A DNA stretch of 64,000 nt, from assembly GCA_907165275.2 (NCBI GenBank), contig OU015655.1, positions 10,862,501 to 10,926,500 on the forward strand, given 5' to 3'. Origin of the DNA: Zygaena filipendulae (lineage: Eukaryota > Arthropoda > Insecta > Lepidoptera > Zygaenidae). The position numbers and the translations under genes were made by a program. Each line of letters begins with the position of its first letter. Within the stretch, counting starts at the first letter, position 1. Below, one piece after another: positions 33,311 through 44,799 of the stretch. The notes beneath the pieces are model-generated. The model saw only the letters and a list, made by a program, of their open reading frames with translations, was not told where the DNA came from and did not search any database.

Positions 33311-36300
33311 ATCTGCACCGGTAGGAAGCTTAAAAATATGTGATAGTGGAAACACGCGAGCGGCGCGTGAAAATGACAACTCATAACGACGCCGGCGCAC
33401 GCCGCGCCGGCTGACGGACAATACTAGGTGCTAATACAAGTCGGAAATGCGACAAATTGCTGTAGTCTTTATCAGATGTGGTAAAAAGTGATTGCAAACA
33501 AAATTACGTATTCTAAATATGTTTTTTCGTATAGAGAGAACAATGTTTTAGATTCTAATAATTTGTACGTATATATACCTATACACATTACCATGTGTAT
33601 TTCGTTATACTTAGAGCCTACTTTCACTTTCGTCCATATTTTTAAATTATTCAAGAGGAAAAATATTGTTAATATTATTACGATAAACAAAATACCTAAC
33701 CTAGAAAATTTTTATATATCATTTGATACAAGGTCAGTAATTTTATCAAGCTTTATATTTTAAGTTTAAAATGTCCTAAAATCGTACCAGTACCAGATTT
33801 CTTCGTTGTAGTTCATGACATGTGGCGTAGGAATCGCTACAGAATTATTATTATGAGAATCTGTGTAATTAAGTTCTAGTCACAAGACTATGATTGTCTA
33901 TGTTTAACATAAAATGCATTTTGTATCATTTCTTTATGTAGTATGAAGTTTTGTTAATAGGTATTGGACATTTATTACACTATCAATTATTATGAACCAG
34001 AAAAGTCTTACATAACATGTTACATGAGGCAAATGGACACAAAGCATTATCAAAACTCATAAAATAATTATCAGTTTACAATTAGGTATATCTAATAATT
34101 ATACTATAATATGTATTATTATTAAAACATTACAGTGGAATGATTAAATGTTTTAGGTACTTGAATTTTGCTGATATTTATATTGGGACCAAATTTTACC
34201 CGATTATTAACTTCAATGTCTGAAAAATATGTTTTTCTGATTGTAAATTCTTACAAATAATCAGATCAAGAGCTATAATTCTTTTAGGTAGAAGAATAAA
34301 TAATAAATTGGAGAAAAAGCTTATATCATACTTGTCAATAACCTGGTAATGTTCAGGGAACTCTCAATAAACTTTTACAATACATGGTATGTTTCAATAT
34401 ACATATATATGAAAAACTCGTGAACATTTGCCTCAAAGCAACTTTGTCAAGTAGTCACGGCATTATTGAATAATACGTCTTTGAACCAGTCCTAACCATA
34501 TTTAATGAAACAAGAACTGTAATTACTTTCCATACATTGTAGAGACACAAAGTCAAAAGTTGAGTCTATATAGTTTTGTACATAATATGTCACTGTTGTA
34601 ATAATGTTGTAATAATAACATGAATATACATATTATACATATAAGAGAGGTAAACGCAATAATTTTCTGTATTAGCGGTTTGAAGTAAAACATATAATAA
34701 AAGTGGAAACAAATCGAACTGTCGATAACATCAAAGGGTAGATAAATATTGTGCAGTCGAAGAGTGAACCACAGATAAGATGGGAGTTCAAAATAAAAAT
34801 GTTGGTTTATTGTTTTTCAAATAACAATGTTTAAGTTTCTATAGTTGTGTGTTAGGAGTGTCTACTAATAGATGAGCTTGAACAAAATATGATGTACATA
34901 GTAAATACAAACAGCTCCCATTTGTTAGAAAAACATTTAATTTATAATTTTCAAATCTTGTTTTATAATCGAAAGCAATACCTAGTTGATTTGTGCTTCG
35001 AAAATTTGCTTGCGAATAGTAATTATGAACTGTTGTTAAATTATTGTATTATATATTTTTTTGTTAGCTTCAAACTTCTTTAAAACCGTTCCTCAGGAAG
35101 GTGTGTGAATAGATGCAATAAAATTTAATACAGAAACAGCTATTTTGTTTTAATTTTTTTCATAAAATACATGTCGATTATTACTGTTAAGATCGCTAAA
35201 TATTAACTTCAATAATAACGATTTTAGAAGTCTACTTCTCAATTCTACAATTAAAATGTACCTATCAGTATAAAATGCTGACGATTAGAATCTCTTCATC
35301 ACAAGTCCCAAGTTATTGCAGTACTTTAAAAGCTTTTTGCTAATATGAATTGTACTAAAATCAAGCGAGACAAATACTAATCCAACGAGAGCAGAGTGGA
35401 ATATGAGAAGCAAAATATTTATTTATTTAGGCGAGGTAATATAACAATGGAGGAATACTTGTCAAAGTTTGTTCAAATAGCACTAAGACAATAACTTAAG
35501 AATTTTATGGATTAATCAAGCTCGATTATCATACATAAAACCGTTTCAATGAGGGATATTTTACCAAGAGCCAGAATGTTACAGAGTGTTATATCGATTC
35601 CACATAATTTCTATTGCTTTCTGTGGCAGAGTGACACCTTTATGTAAGGTGTTTAAGTAAGGTGCCTATATATCTGAAATAAATTTTATGTTTCTCATTG
35701 GTTCAAAAATGATACAGCAAGATAATTTTTCCCACTTCATTTGTTTTGATTTAGCTCAAAATATAGATAGGTACGCCTCATTAGACATCAAAGCACTTCG
35801 ATGATCATAATATTATTATTAGCGTATTATAAATGAAAACGTAGAAATTTTCATCGCCGTAATTGGGCTGGACTCGGACAAAATACGTATAAATCATAGT
35901 CACGATGCTTTGATGTGGTCCTGTGTCGGGGATGACGTCAGCATGCCGCCTCGTGTTGTCTTACATTCATTATTTGCTCACGTATATTAGATGAAAGGCG
36001 ACCACAATATAAATAAACAATCGAAGTGTTTCAGTTGGGGCGAGTCGAGTCCATTTTGACGTAAATCTCGATAACACAAAAATATTAAATCAAACAAAAA
36101 ATATAGTTAATCCTGATGAACCAATGAAAAAATTTTAATATTAATATCTGAGTTCATAGTTTGTTCGAGGAGCTTTTTACTTAATTATCGTTCTATCAGG
36201 TCAGAAAATTATTTGATGCTCATAAATAAGATGGGATTGACAATCCGCTGTTAGGTTATAATGTAGGTACTTATGATAAAATATTAACGTAACTTTATTC

Positions 36301-38184
36301 AATTAACATTAAAAGAAATACAAGATCACTAGTAATTAATAGGTAGGAAACACTAAATCATGAACACTGCTGTGTAGTCTAGGTTGTGTAATATAGGTAT
36401 CTAGTTAACAGTGACGTTGACATTCATGACATACGCAATATGCATGACTAGCTATCAATTGTCTAATTTATTATTGTTCGACGTGGCTATTTTCAAAAGC
36501 TTTTATTTCACTTGCAATGTTAGTATTAGGCATACATCATTAGGTGAAGGTGATGCGCTTTTGTCAATTCATTACCAAAACCTTATGACAGATTGTCAAG
36601 GCCAATCGCCATGTTATACGTATACGTAGCCCCATGACTCATAACACAACAATCTAAAAATATTTCATTACAATTGTAAACTCGCAGGCTTTAATCACGC
36701 GTCATTGTCGCATCGAAACGTCGCTATTGTGAATCTTTACCCAATCCACGTCGCCGTCTCCCAGTTTCTATCGTATTATAATAAAGCTATCAAAACGATT
36801 CATGTGTTCAAAGCAAATTCTAACGTCACATCGCGCTAAGTGACTTGTATATTTCATACAAATACGTGAGAGCGATATGCTGACCGACAGGAATCGAAGT
36901 GAAAAAAAAAAAAAACGTCATTACCACAACGACGTTCAGAGAGCGACGTGTTGTGTAAATAGTTCAACATGTTTCACCAACAAAGAAAACTTAATAGCCG
37001 ATGACGGGCAAAAGTCAACCTAACAATCCATCGGTTGATTGCTCGTAATTCCATGCACACTTGAACGTGCTAGATAGAGCTCATTTTGTCCGGACATATC
37101 GTGTTAAAGTTCATAAAGACTCTTCGGAAATTTGTAAACCAAATAATAATACATATATCTGTTAGTAGGATTAGCATGATACTTAGTTACAAGTATCTGC
37201 TGCATATTTGTTTGCTAAAGCGTTGTTCCGACGTTGCAATATCGTCTTATAATGAATTAGTTACAACGTAATAAGAACTCAAATGTTATTAGTTTACAGT
37301 TGTTTTTTGGTTTCCTTCAACGATAATCCTTGAAGCAGGAATTCCGATTTCGTAGCGAGGCCTGCTATGCCATCTAAAATATTGGACATCTCCATCTTGG
37401 TTTGAGTTTTGCTCTTTCTTTGAACACGAACAATGAATCTGAACAGCCAGGGGAATGCATGCATACTTTAAAAATACGCGAGTTCAACACGATTAATGGT
37501 CAAATACATGTGACGACTTTTCTAGGTTGGTGAAACGCACATTTCGAGGATCAAAATCTTTAATTGCGCACCTAATCTATATAATTTTACGTCTTCTTTG
37601 AACCGTTCTTTGTAACATTCTTCCAAGTATTTTTTTTATTTCGAAAATTTTTAATATTAACAAAAATAGTCATAGAGTAGTAGCATATGGAAACTTTTGA
37701 TGACTGGGAGAGTTTTTAATAGACTCTCATAAGCCAATATTATTAACTAGAAGAAGGTATGAAAATAGAATAAACGTTTTTTGCGGATAATTAATATATC
37801 AATTCTTTAAACTACTACTCGTCTCTTAAAAGCCTAAATTGTTGTAATAAAGTTCTTGTCGATTCACACTCATTAGTCGAGATATCAATAACGATTCATA
37901 AATTATTCGATCGTTTTTATTCGTTTCATGATAACATCGAACTCTTTACAATCTTCGATACAATAGATAAATAAATTAAAGAATGAAAGTCCGCATATTA
38001 ACATTTTGTATAAAAATTATTGTTTTGTTCACATTTGAAACTTGCAAACATTAAGGTTGTCGGAACGAAAAATTAATGTTCGTTGGCCACGTAACTTGGC
38101 AGTGTAATTTTTAAGGTAGATATTAAATACTATAAAAAAAATTGATGATGATGATTTTTCGACATCTTTTTTTGTAATTCACTT
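33311..38184. other. Gene-free stretch downstream of mirr
   Basis: Mostly very AT-rich from 33.4 to 35.8 kb with no repeats or genes that I can support; part may be long 3' UTR. From 35.8 to 37.0 kb it is GC-richer and includes the palindromic TGACGTCA at 35933-35940. A 72-codon frame at 36411-36629 lacks any recognisable domain. Confidence 0.5.
35933..35943. promoter_or_regulatory. CRE/Maf-type site TGACGTCAGCA
   Basis: An exact CRE palindrome TGACGTCA followed by GCA, which also makes a half Maf recognition element. It lies in a GC-richer block (35840-36000) about 2.8 kb after the mirr stop. Binding is a prediction from the word alone. Confidence 0.3.
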
Positions 38185-38402
38185 TCACTAGCTTTTGCCC
38201 GCTCGCGTTAATGTAGTAGGTACCTATCTATTTGTCAATCAATTTTCTATCCCTTGGAAACAGTACGGCATTTTTTAATTAAGAATAAAAGGCACCCTAT
38301 TTTTCTGTACCACTGACAACGTTTATATGAAATTTCATGATAATCGTTTGAATAGTTAAGCGAGAAAGCGTTACGTACAAAGAAACTCACATTGGCATTT
38401 AA
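38185..38402 (+). repeat. Family A dispersed repeat, diverged forward copy
   Basis: CTAGCTTTTGCCCGCTCGCG, CACCCTATTTTTCTGTACCA, CTGACAACGTTTATATGAAA and GCGAGAAAGCGTTACGTACA follow the family order. Confidence 0.65.
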
Positions 38403-38579
38403 AAATATATTAGTATTCTCGTGACGTGGGCTTGCTTTTTTTCTACTTGTCATTTTTCTCTGATTGAGTAATTTCAGGATAAACTTCTGGGTCTAAAACT
38501 TGTAGGTATATTTACATACCGTTTTCTGTTAGCAAGCACTAACGAAAGCTTTTTGGGATATCTATTATGCAACCTCTAA

Positions 38580-38775
38580 ATCCTACTAATATTATAAATG
38601 TGAAAGTGTAGATTTTTGGATGTTTGTTACACAATCACGCAAAAACAGCTGAACGGATTTGGATGAAATTTGGCATGCACATTGTCAGGAGTACAGAGAA
38701 GGACATTTACTTTTTATCTCGGAATTCCCGCAGGAACTTCGAAATTTCCGCGGGGAAAACCGCGTGGCACAGCTT
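38580..38775 (-). repeat. Family A dispersed repeat, near full-length reverse copy
   Basis: TCCTACTAATATTATAAATG, GGATGTTTGTTACACAATCA, GAACGGATTTGGATGAAATT and a GCGTGGCACAGCTTG end. It closely matches the 8880-9091 copy read backward. Confidence 0.8.
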
Positions 38776-39529
38776 GTATTGTATAAAAAGGAGTTGAAAT
38801 TTTGTATGTAAGCTTTGTAGATAAGAGTCGTGAAAATAGATTTTTGAGCTGTTCTTCGACCAGAGGATAAAACAAGGGGAGCTGAGATAGGAACAGCTAA
38901 TTTGAAATAAATTTGATGACGTTTATTGTAGAGATTAGTTTTAAGTATATCAAGCGTCAACCCTGCGCAAGATCTGCAGTCCCACCCAATACTATGGGGC
39001 ATCCCGAACGATGGCTTGTATTATTTTTTGTGGGCATACCACGTCATCGGAACGATTGTGGTCGGTTCCCTATGATTTATCGTTGTCCATATTACAAATA
39101 CGACACAACATTATGCTATCCTTTATTTCTTCTCTAAGCCATATTAGTATTCCGCCAACAACCCCGTCCTGTGTTCGTTTTGTAATACCGACTAAATGTT
39201 CATTTTATTGGAATTTCAAAATAAACAATTGTCTGATCGGGTTTTTTCTTGTTTTTTTTTTTCTTTCCAAATAGGTTTTGTTTTATAAAATAATTAATGC
39301 GAAGCTTCAATCAGCGTCGCTCGCGAACCCAGTGGTTAACATATTCAGAGCGCTCATGAATTAAAACTTTCAGATTATGTTTTCTTGTCGTTAAGCTTGA
39401 TATACAACTTAATTTGTAAGATATAATTAAAACGATTAGTTCGTGGATCAGATAGCGCTACTTGGATTTTTATTGAGACGCATCCATGAACGGCTTTATT
39501 TTATTCAACTTTACAACAGATTTTATCTA

Positions 39530-39796
39530 TAGATACTAGTATTATAAAGAGGAAAGTATTGATTTTTTGTTTGTTTGTTTGTTTGTTTGTAACAAGTACA
39601 ATTAAAAAAAAATTCTGTCTGTCTGTTCGTTCCAGCTAATCTCTGAAACGGCTGGACTGATTTTAACGGGGCTCTCACTGGCAGATAGCTGATGTTCTAA
39701 GGAGTAAGTCAGGCTACTTTTATTTTATAAAAAAAAAAATAGTTCCTGTGCGAATTCTGAAACTCAAACGGGTGAAACGGCGGAGCTCGGCTAGTT
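39530..39796 (-). repeat. Family A dispersed repeat, reverse copy with (TTTG)n expansion
   Basis: AGTATTATAAAGAGGAAAGT, six TTTG units (39565-39590), GGCTGGACTGATTTTAACGG, CTCACTGGCAGATAGCTGAT and a GAGCTCGGCTAGTTT end. The internal variant links it to the copies at 21580 and 47080. Confidence 0.75.
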
Positions 39797-39799
39797 TAA

Positions 39800-40060
39800 A
39801 TATATATTATATGTCAAGACACGGGAAACCCAAGGAAGCCGCGCGGCGTAAGAACATTAAAAGCGATTGGTCAGCCACAGTAGGTGGAGAGGAAGCCGTA
39901 CCAGTGGCTGTGATAAATCTTTTTCATCACGCATGGGTATTAATTGCACGGTACTCGGCCGAGTGCCGCCGTGGACGCTACGTGGTCGAGGGGCGATTCC
40001 ACGCAGCTGAACCTTTATGACCATCTGCCATTTCAGACAGTTCTTCGGACTCGAGAACAT
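39800..40060. promoter_or_regulatory. Candidate downstream cis-regulatory element
   Basis: GC-rich, repeat-free island with AGCGATTGGTCAGCC, GGGTATTAATTGCACGG and ACTCGGCCGAGTGCCGCC (ACTCGGCCGAGT is a perfect palindrome). An ATG frame of 68 codons (39814-40020) has no recognisable domain. Enhancer and small unknown ORF are both possible; I favour the former. Confidence 0.28.
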
Positions 40061-40061
40061 A

Positions 40062-40156
40062 ATATCGATGCCTGACAGCCAAAATGCTAAACTGCCGATT
40101 CTAACATCATGGATTGGATGGCTTAGCAGTCCGTTTTAGCTGTTAGGGATCGATAT
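40062..40156 (+). ncRNA. Imperfect 95-base hairpin, possible pre-miRNA or fold-back element
   Basis: Outer arms ATATCGATGCCTGACAGCCA and, read inversely, ATATCGATCCCTAACAGCTA pair over about 20 bases with one G-U and two mismatches. The pairing continues through AAAA and, with bulges, to TGGCTTAGCAGT on the right arm; the loop is near CATCATGGATT. Size and geometry suit a microRNA precursor, but no known insect microRNA is recognised and MITE origin is equally possible. Confidence 0.3.
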
Positions 40157-41190
40157 AAAGTCAGATATACGAAAATTACACAAAAAGCCTTCTTTGAACT
40201 TAAAATTGCGTTTGAAATTGAAAATCACAAAAACAATCGTGCGTGTGAGGATGTGCGCATCGACAGATGTATGCTGTGTAGGTATGCTGTTTCCACCACA
40301 CTTGAACCACAGTGACTCTGCGTGCGCATAATACGATTCTATGATTGTTATCTAGAAATTCCCTTTGGGATCTTACATTTTTCTACGAAGAGAAAAAAAT
40401 CTCCATAGTAATTAACTAGGTACCAGCCAAATTTCATAAAAATCTGTTCAGCAGTTACCTACAAAGTTATGTTCAGTCAAAAAAGGCAGATAGACAAAAT
40501 TTAAAAATATATATTCATATTTTGTTAGCCTGCAACCCTTTAGCCCTAATATCTACATCGATTTTATTTAGAAGCAAGTACAGATTATCCGGTAATAATC
40601 ATAATAAAAATTTAAGATAATATTATTAGCCACTAATGACTAAACCCTCAATGTATGTAGCTACCGAGACATAAATATGTTTAATGACATTTTATAAACA
40701 TATAGGTAGGTAAACACCTACCTACACTCATTAACTCAATGAAACATAATATTTTCCCTTGCCACTTGTGTGTAAGTATAGTCGATTTAACGAACTAAAT
40801 CGCAATTATCAAATAACTAAACGAACCGTCCTACCAAAGTTTATAGTTAAACTGTTATTAAAATAACAAAAATAAAAACTGGAACACTTAAAACACTCCA
40901 AGCATTACGCTGGAAGCAATGAGTGAATATCCACTGACATAAACGTATGTTTTGAGATATTATGCAAGTAGGCAGTCGTGGTAAAACAATAGATGTTCTC
41001 TTAACGAGATAATGGACGGCAGGAAGCCTAATTATAATAATTATTACGGATAACTGTTGCGCTACACATTATAAAAAAAAAATAACTTTTATTCCACTGA
41101 TCACAGTTATATAGAATGCACGTTCATAATCGTATGTTTAAACTTACTTTGATAAACATACAACAGTGATAAAGTAGTTGGTATTATGCT

Positions 41191-41904
41191 AAGTGCCAGC
41201 GCACATTATACGATATGTCGTTGCGTCTTGTCGCAACAACTGGTCGTCGAAGCAAACGACAGCTCTGCGTCTTGTCGCCGCGACTTCACCGCGAACGAAC
41301 GCGCACTCCGACTCCCCTAGCTTGTCGTAGCGACTCTGCGACTCTGACGCTAAGTGACTAAGGCCCGTATTCCAGAAGGTGACTCAGATCACGTTTTACT
41401 TGAGATTAGTTTTAAGCTCAGATCATAACTCAAGCGTACATCTTATTATATAATGCGTTTTAAGATCTAATCACTTGAAACTAGTCTTGAGTAGGGATTC
41501 GGAACTCTGATTGGTTCTAATCACTTGAAACTAGTCTTGAGTAGAGATTTTGAGCTCTGATTGGTTGAGTGGTCTTGACATGACAGACGTAAACAAATAT
41601 CAAATCTTTGCTTGAGTATAGATTAGTACTCGTGCGTCGTTCTAGAATAAGGAAATAACTCAGCTGATTGTTGATTGATGAATCTCGTTTCAAGTAAGTT
41701 TCTAAAATTAAAGCTTTACGTGAAATTAGTTTTAAAACTAGATTCATGACTTGAGTAACCTTTTGGAATACGGACCTAAGTGTGCGCTGTGCGGAGCTTT
41801 GAACAAAATATATATTATATGAATATTGTAGGCCGCAGCATGTCGTCGCGTTTAGTCGTCGAGCTGTCGTTGTCGCGTGTCGCGTGTCGTATGCGCTGGC
41901 TTTA
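41191..41904. mobile_element. GTCG-rich fold-back element, interrupted by another element
   Basis: The left end AAGTGCCAGCGCACATTATACG and right end CGTATGCGCTGGCTTT are inverted, and both arms are packed with GTCG/CGAC words (TGTCGTTGCGTCTTGTCGC on the left, GAGCTGTCGTTGTCGCG on the right). A separate TIR element occupies 41362-41776. A related fragment (GCGTCGCGCGTCGTGTCGTA) is at about 58775. No ORF. Confidence 0.65.
41362..41776. mobile_element. GGCCCGTATTCC TIR element with TAA target duplication (nested)
   Basis: Ends GGCCCGTATTCCAGAAGGTG and (inverse of the right end) GGTCCGTATTCCAAAAGGTT are imperfect inverted repeats. TAA flanks both sides (41359-41361, 41777-41779), consistent with a PIF/Harbinger-type MITE. 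Inside, a 50-base unit (CTAATCACTTGAAACTAGTC...) is duplicated in tandem at 41467-41566. No ORF survives, so it would depend on a transposase elsewhere. Confidence 0.8.
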
Positions 41905-41999
41905 AATCGTTACACGGCACCGCACATAAACAGGCTGTGAAGTTTCAATTTTAATTTAAACGCCCGCGTTATATGAAAGTGACGCTAAATCCCTGCGTC

Positions 42000-42240
42000 C
42001 TCTGTGCAGAAATATCTTAATTTGCATATTAACGAGAAACTTTGCATCGCCAATAGTGAAAAATTCTGGAGGTTGGCTGTGAACGGACAGGTGGCGTGGC
42101 CGACTAATGCCGGGATATCGGGTCCAATGTGATTTCGGTGCGTCCAATTTGCAACCACGACCGGCGCTCATTCTATGAACTTTCTCTTTGTTTTTATGAG
42201 CTTTTTCTCGCCGGTGGACCCTAATTTTTTCCTATTTATT
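42000..42240. promoter_or_regulatory. Candidate downstream cis-regulatory element with octamer site
   Basis: A repeat-free block containing the POU octamer ATTTGCAT (42020-42027) within TTAATTTGCATATTAACG, plus ACTTTGCATCGCC, CCGACTAATGCCGGG and GGTGGACCCTAATTTTTTCC. The mix of AT-rich homeodomain words and GC-rich spacers is typical of developmental enhancers. Function is inferred. Confidence 0.33.
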
Positions 42241-42284
42241 AAGACGATGATAATAATTAATACACATTTATATTTAAATTATCA

Positions 42285-42490
42285 CTACATAGTATAAAAC
42301 AAAGTCGCTTTCTCTGTCCCTATATCCCTATATGTATGCTTAAATCTTTAAAACTACGCAACGAATTTTGATGCGGTTTTCACCAATAGATAGAGTGATT
42401 CATGAGAAAGGTTTATAACTATATTTTATCCTAGAATTCTCGCGGGAACTCCGAAATTACCGCAAGTGAAACCGCGCGGGTCAGCTAGTA
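42285..42490 (-). repeat. Family A dispersed repeat, reverse copy
   Basis: CATAGTATAAAACAAAGTCG, GCAACGAATTTTGATGCGGT, CTCGCGGGAACTCCGAAATT and a GCGCGGGTCAGCTAGTA end. The opening belongs to a subfamily different from 8880. Confidence 0.75.
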
Positions 42491-42784
42491 TATTGAATAT
42501 TTAAATTATTGAAGTTTGTGTTTCATATTGGTACCAAATGAACTTTTATTCTTTGCAAATATAAATACATAGGTACAATAAATATAGTGCTAATTTGGAA
42601 GGTTGCTGGTGTAGGTTGCTGGTATTCCCAGTTTAAGTACCAGCTATAAAATTAAAGTAAAGAATTAGAATATAAGTAGGATACATTATGTAAGTCGAAT
42701 TGTAAGCGTAAAATAAATAAAGATTATTATTATTATTCATTTATTTACAGAATATTATAATAAGACTTCATAATACACTGATCT

Positions 42785-43110
42785 ACTTAATCTCTCAAAA
42801 AGCTATAAGTATAAGCTTGTGGCGTGGTAATCAAGTACCTGAACGTGATAAATGCTTATAGATACTACATATTAGTACATAATATATTCTATATTATATA
42901 TATATATATATATAAACATGCCCAGAATGGAAAGTAGAACCCTGTGTCAATCACACAAAGTTCACCCCTACCGGGAATCGAACCCGGAACCTCTTGATTA
43001 GCGGGTAGGCATGGTGATCTACTGCGGCAATACAACCGTATCTAGATTTATAGCTGATCTACAAAATCGATGTAGCTGTTGTCTATTGAGCTAGGAGGTT
43101 ATTTGCATGC
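42785..43110 (-). repeat. Probable tRNA-derived SINE
   Basis: On the minus strand it carries GGTTCGATTCC (42974-42984), a perfect RNA polymerase III B box, in the tRNA-like context CCGGGTTCGATTCCCGGTAG. CTAGCTCAATAG, an A-box-like word, lies about 100 bases upstream, further than in a tRNA, so it is not a functional tRNA. The A/B arrangement, the unrelated body and the (TA)n tract at 42894-42915 fit a SINE. Confidence 0.6.
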
Positions 43111-43361
43111 TATTGAAACATGAATAACCTTTTTAAAAACTTCCGTCCATCTGGGGTAAGTAGGCTCTTCGGAAAGGCTGAACTCGTTTTCATTAAATTT
43201 GGTCTTTTCCAATTTCAAAAATATATGGACGTAAAATACTCCAAAATGATTTGTAGTTTTTTAACAATCAATATACGTAGCACCAGAAATAAGATGTAGG
43301 ATTTTATCGTGGAGAATGTAAGTTCCACAGAGCAAGGCGCAATTAACGCAGGGGACAGATA

Positions 43362-43818
43362 GGGTAAAACCAGGATAGTTGCCCTGGGGGTATAGTTGCC
43401 CCGATCGTAATTACTCTAGTTTCGCAGATGAATCGCGTGCTATTTTATTTATCTATCAAAAAACTTTCCAACTATACTATTAAGTGGACCGCGTCTCATG
43501 TCTCTGTGCGATTGCACGGGAAAGCAAGGTGCGATCGAAGATTTTTCGGGATAGATGCCTTGTTTCCCGGCGGGTCGTCCATCCTAAATGTAATTTATAT
43601 AGACTAGACAACTATCCCATATATGGGATAGATGTCACAAAAATTAGAGGTCCGTAGAAATCGCTAATACTCTGGAAATTTCAAAGATAATGTCTTTTAC
43701 ATTTAATAAATTTGTAGATAAAGAACCAAAGTACTTGGTTGGTATAAAATATTTTGATTTATGTACTGGGAGATATAAAATGATTTCGAAAAGTGTGGTA
43801 ACTATCCGGGTTTTACCC
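43362..43818. mobile_element. GGGTAAAACC TIR element with TA target duplication
   Basis: The left end GGGTAAAACCAGGATAGTTG and inverse right end GGGTAAAACCCGGATAGTTA differ at two positions over 22 bases. TA flanks both ends (43360-43361, 43819-43820), as for Tc1/mariner-type insertions. The 457-base body has no ORF. ACTATCCCATATATGGGATAGATGT near 43610 makes a further internal palindrome. It is inserted in a degraded dispersed repeat (AATTAACGCAGGGGACAG). Confidence 0.8.
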
Positions 43819-44158
43819 TAGTTAATAAATAGATGAACAACCAAATTAAATACTTGTAACGTGGTGCTAAGGCCCATGCAGTAGGTAAATAGTATGTTAT
43901 TTTTCCAACTAAATTCACAATTTATTTTTCTTGGTCATTATTGTTTTGGTTTCTTTTCCTCGGATTCTTTCACGCCGCATAAAGCAACTATATGTTGTGA
44001 TTATATCCTCTTTTAAATTAATTAAATATATAACGACATACGTACATAAAGAAACAAAAACTTGAATTATTATATAAAAGGAAGCTGTGTACCTACTAAA
44101 CAGGTATTTCATATTTTTAATGTACATATTTTAATATTTTTGTGTCCTCATTCAGGTC

Positions 44159-44418
44159 TCATGTAATATTTTTATGTGACTCGCTGGTGTTTTCTGATGT
44201 GGTGTGAGGCCTGGATGGCTGTCGGCAGGAATTGCATAAGATTAAATGATTCCAGCTTTCTTTCTTGGATTTAACAACTCTCTTCAATCTATACTTGAAA
44301 TCATCTTGAAGTCAGTGGGCTTTCTACTGTTCCCGTGCCCTTTCTTCTTCCTGTTCTTCACATACTGACCGACTCCACCGGGCCTCCAGTCTCTACCACG
44401 GATCGCGAAGGCCAGTGA
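44159..44418 (-). pseudogene. Decayed coding fragment, frameshifted, unidentified basic protein
   Basis: Reading the minus strand from 44418, one frame gives RGRDWRPGGVGQYVKNRKKK then GHGNSRKPTDFK before a TGA at 44284-44286. A second frame takes over at the same place and gives DDFKYRLKRVVKSKKESW, then HLILCNSCRQPSRPH, ending at a TGA at 44159-44161. The junction has GACTTCAA followed by GATTTCAAG, as if a small duplication caused the shift. The joined product would be a small, lysine/arginine-rich protein with a Cys-x2-Cys pair. I do not recognise the family. It is likely a retrocopy or relic of a host gene located elsewhere. Confidence 0.5.
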
Positions 44419-44447
44419 CTATTATAAGTAATTCATACTACCATAAT

Positions 44448-44486
44448 TTATTATTATTATTATTTATTTATTATTATTATTTATTC
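44448..44486. repeat. (TTA)n microsatellite
   Basis: TTATTATTATTATTATTTAT followed by a second TTATTATTATTATT tract. Confidence 0.9.
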
Positions 44487-44799
44487 ATAAATACTTATGT
44501 AATTAATCGAATGAACACCAAATTTTGCTAAGAAACCTCCTATGTTTACGCGTAATACGTTACGCATTTTAAGTATTTAGGTAATAGGTGAGTAAGGAGT
44601 GATAAGTACCTTAAAACACCTAATTACCTAAAGTGCTGCGGCGTCGAGACGCGGGGACAGTAGGCAATTACGTGAACAAACATAGCAACCGAATGACGAC
44701 TACCATACGATATTAGAAACGGCTCATTAGATCTTTAAGTAAAGATGACAGCTCTATAAATAGATGGACCGCTGTTTCGTGTGTGTATAAAAATCAACG

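Noticed and set aside
38685..39002. 105-codon minus-strand frame
   Set aside because: Partly inside a family A repeat; no coherent domain.
39800..40060. 68-codon ATG frame as a small gene
   Set aside because: No recognisable domain, and the block reads better as a GC-rich regulatory island; kept as such with low confidence.
42961..43045. A functional tRNA gene
   Set aside because: Only the T-arm/B-box half is tRNA-like; no closing acceptor stem or correctly spaced A box.
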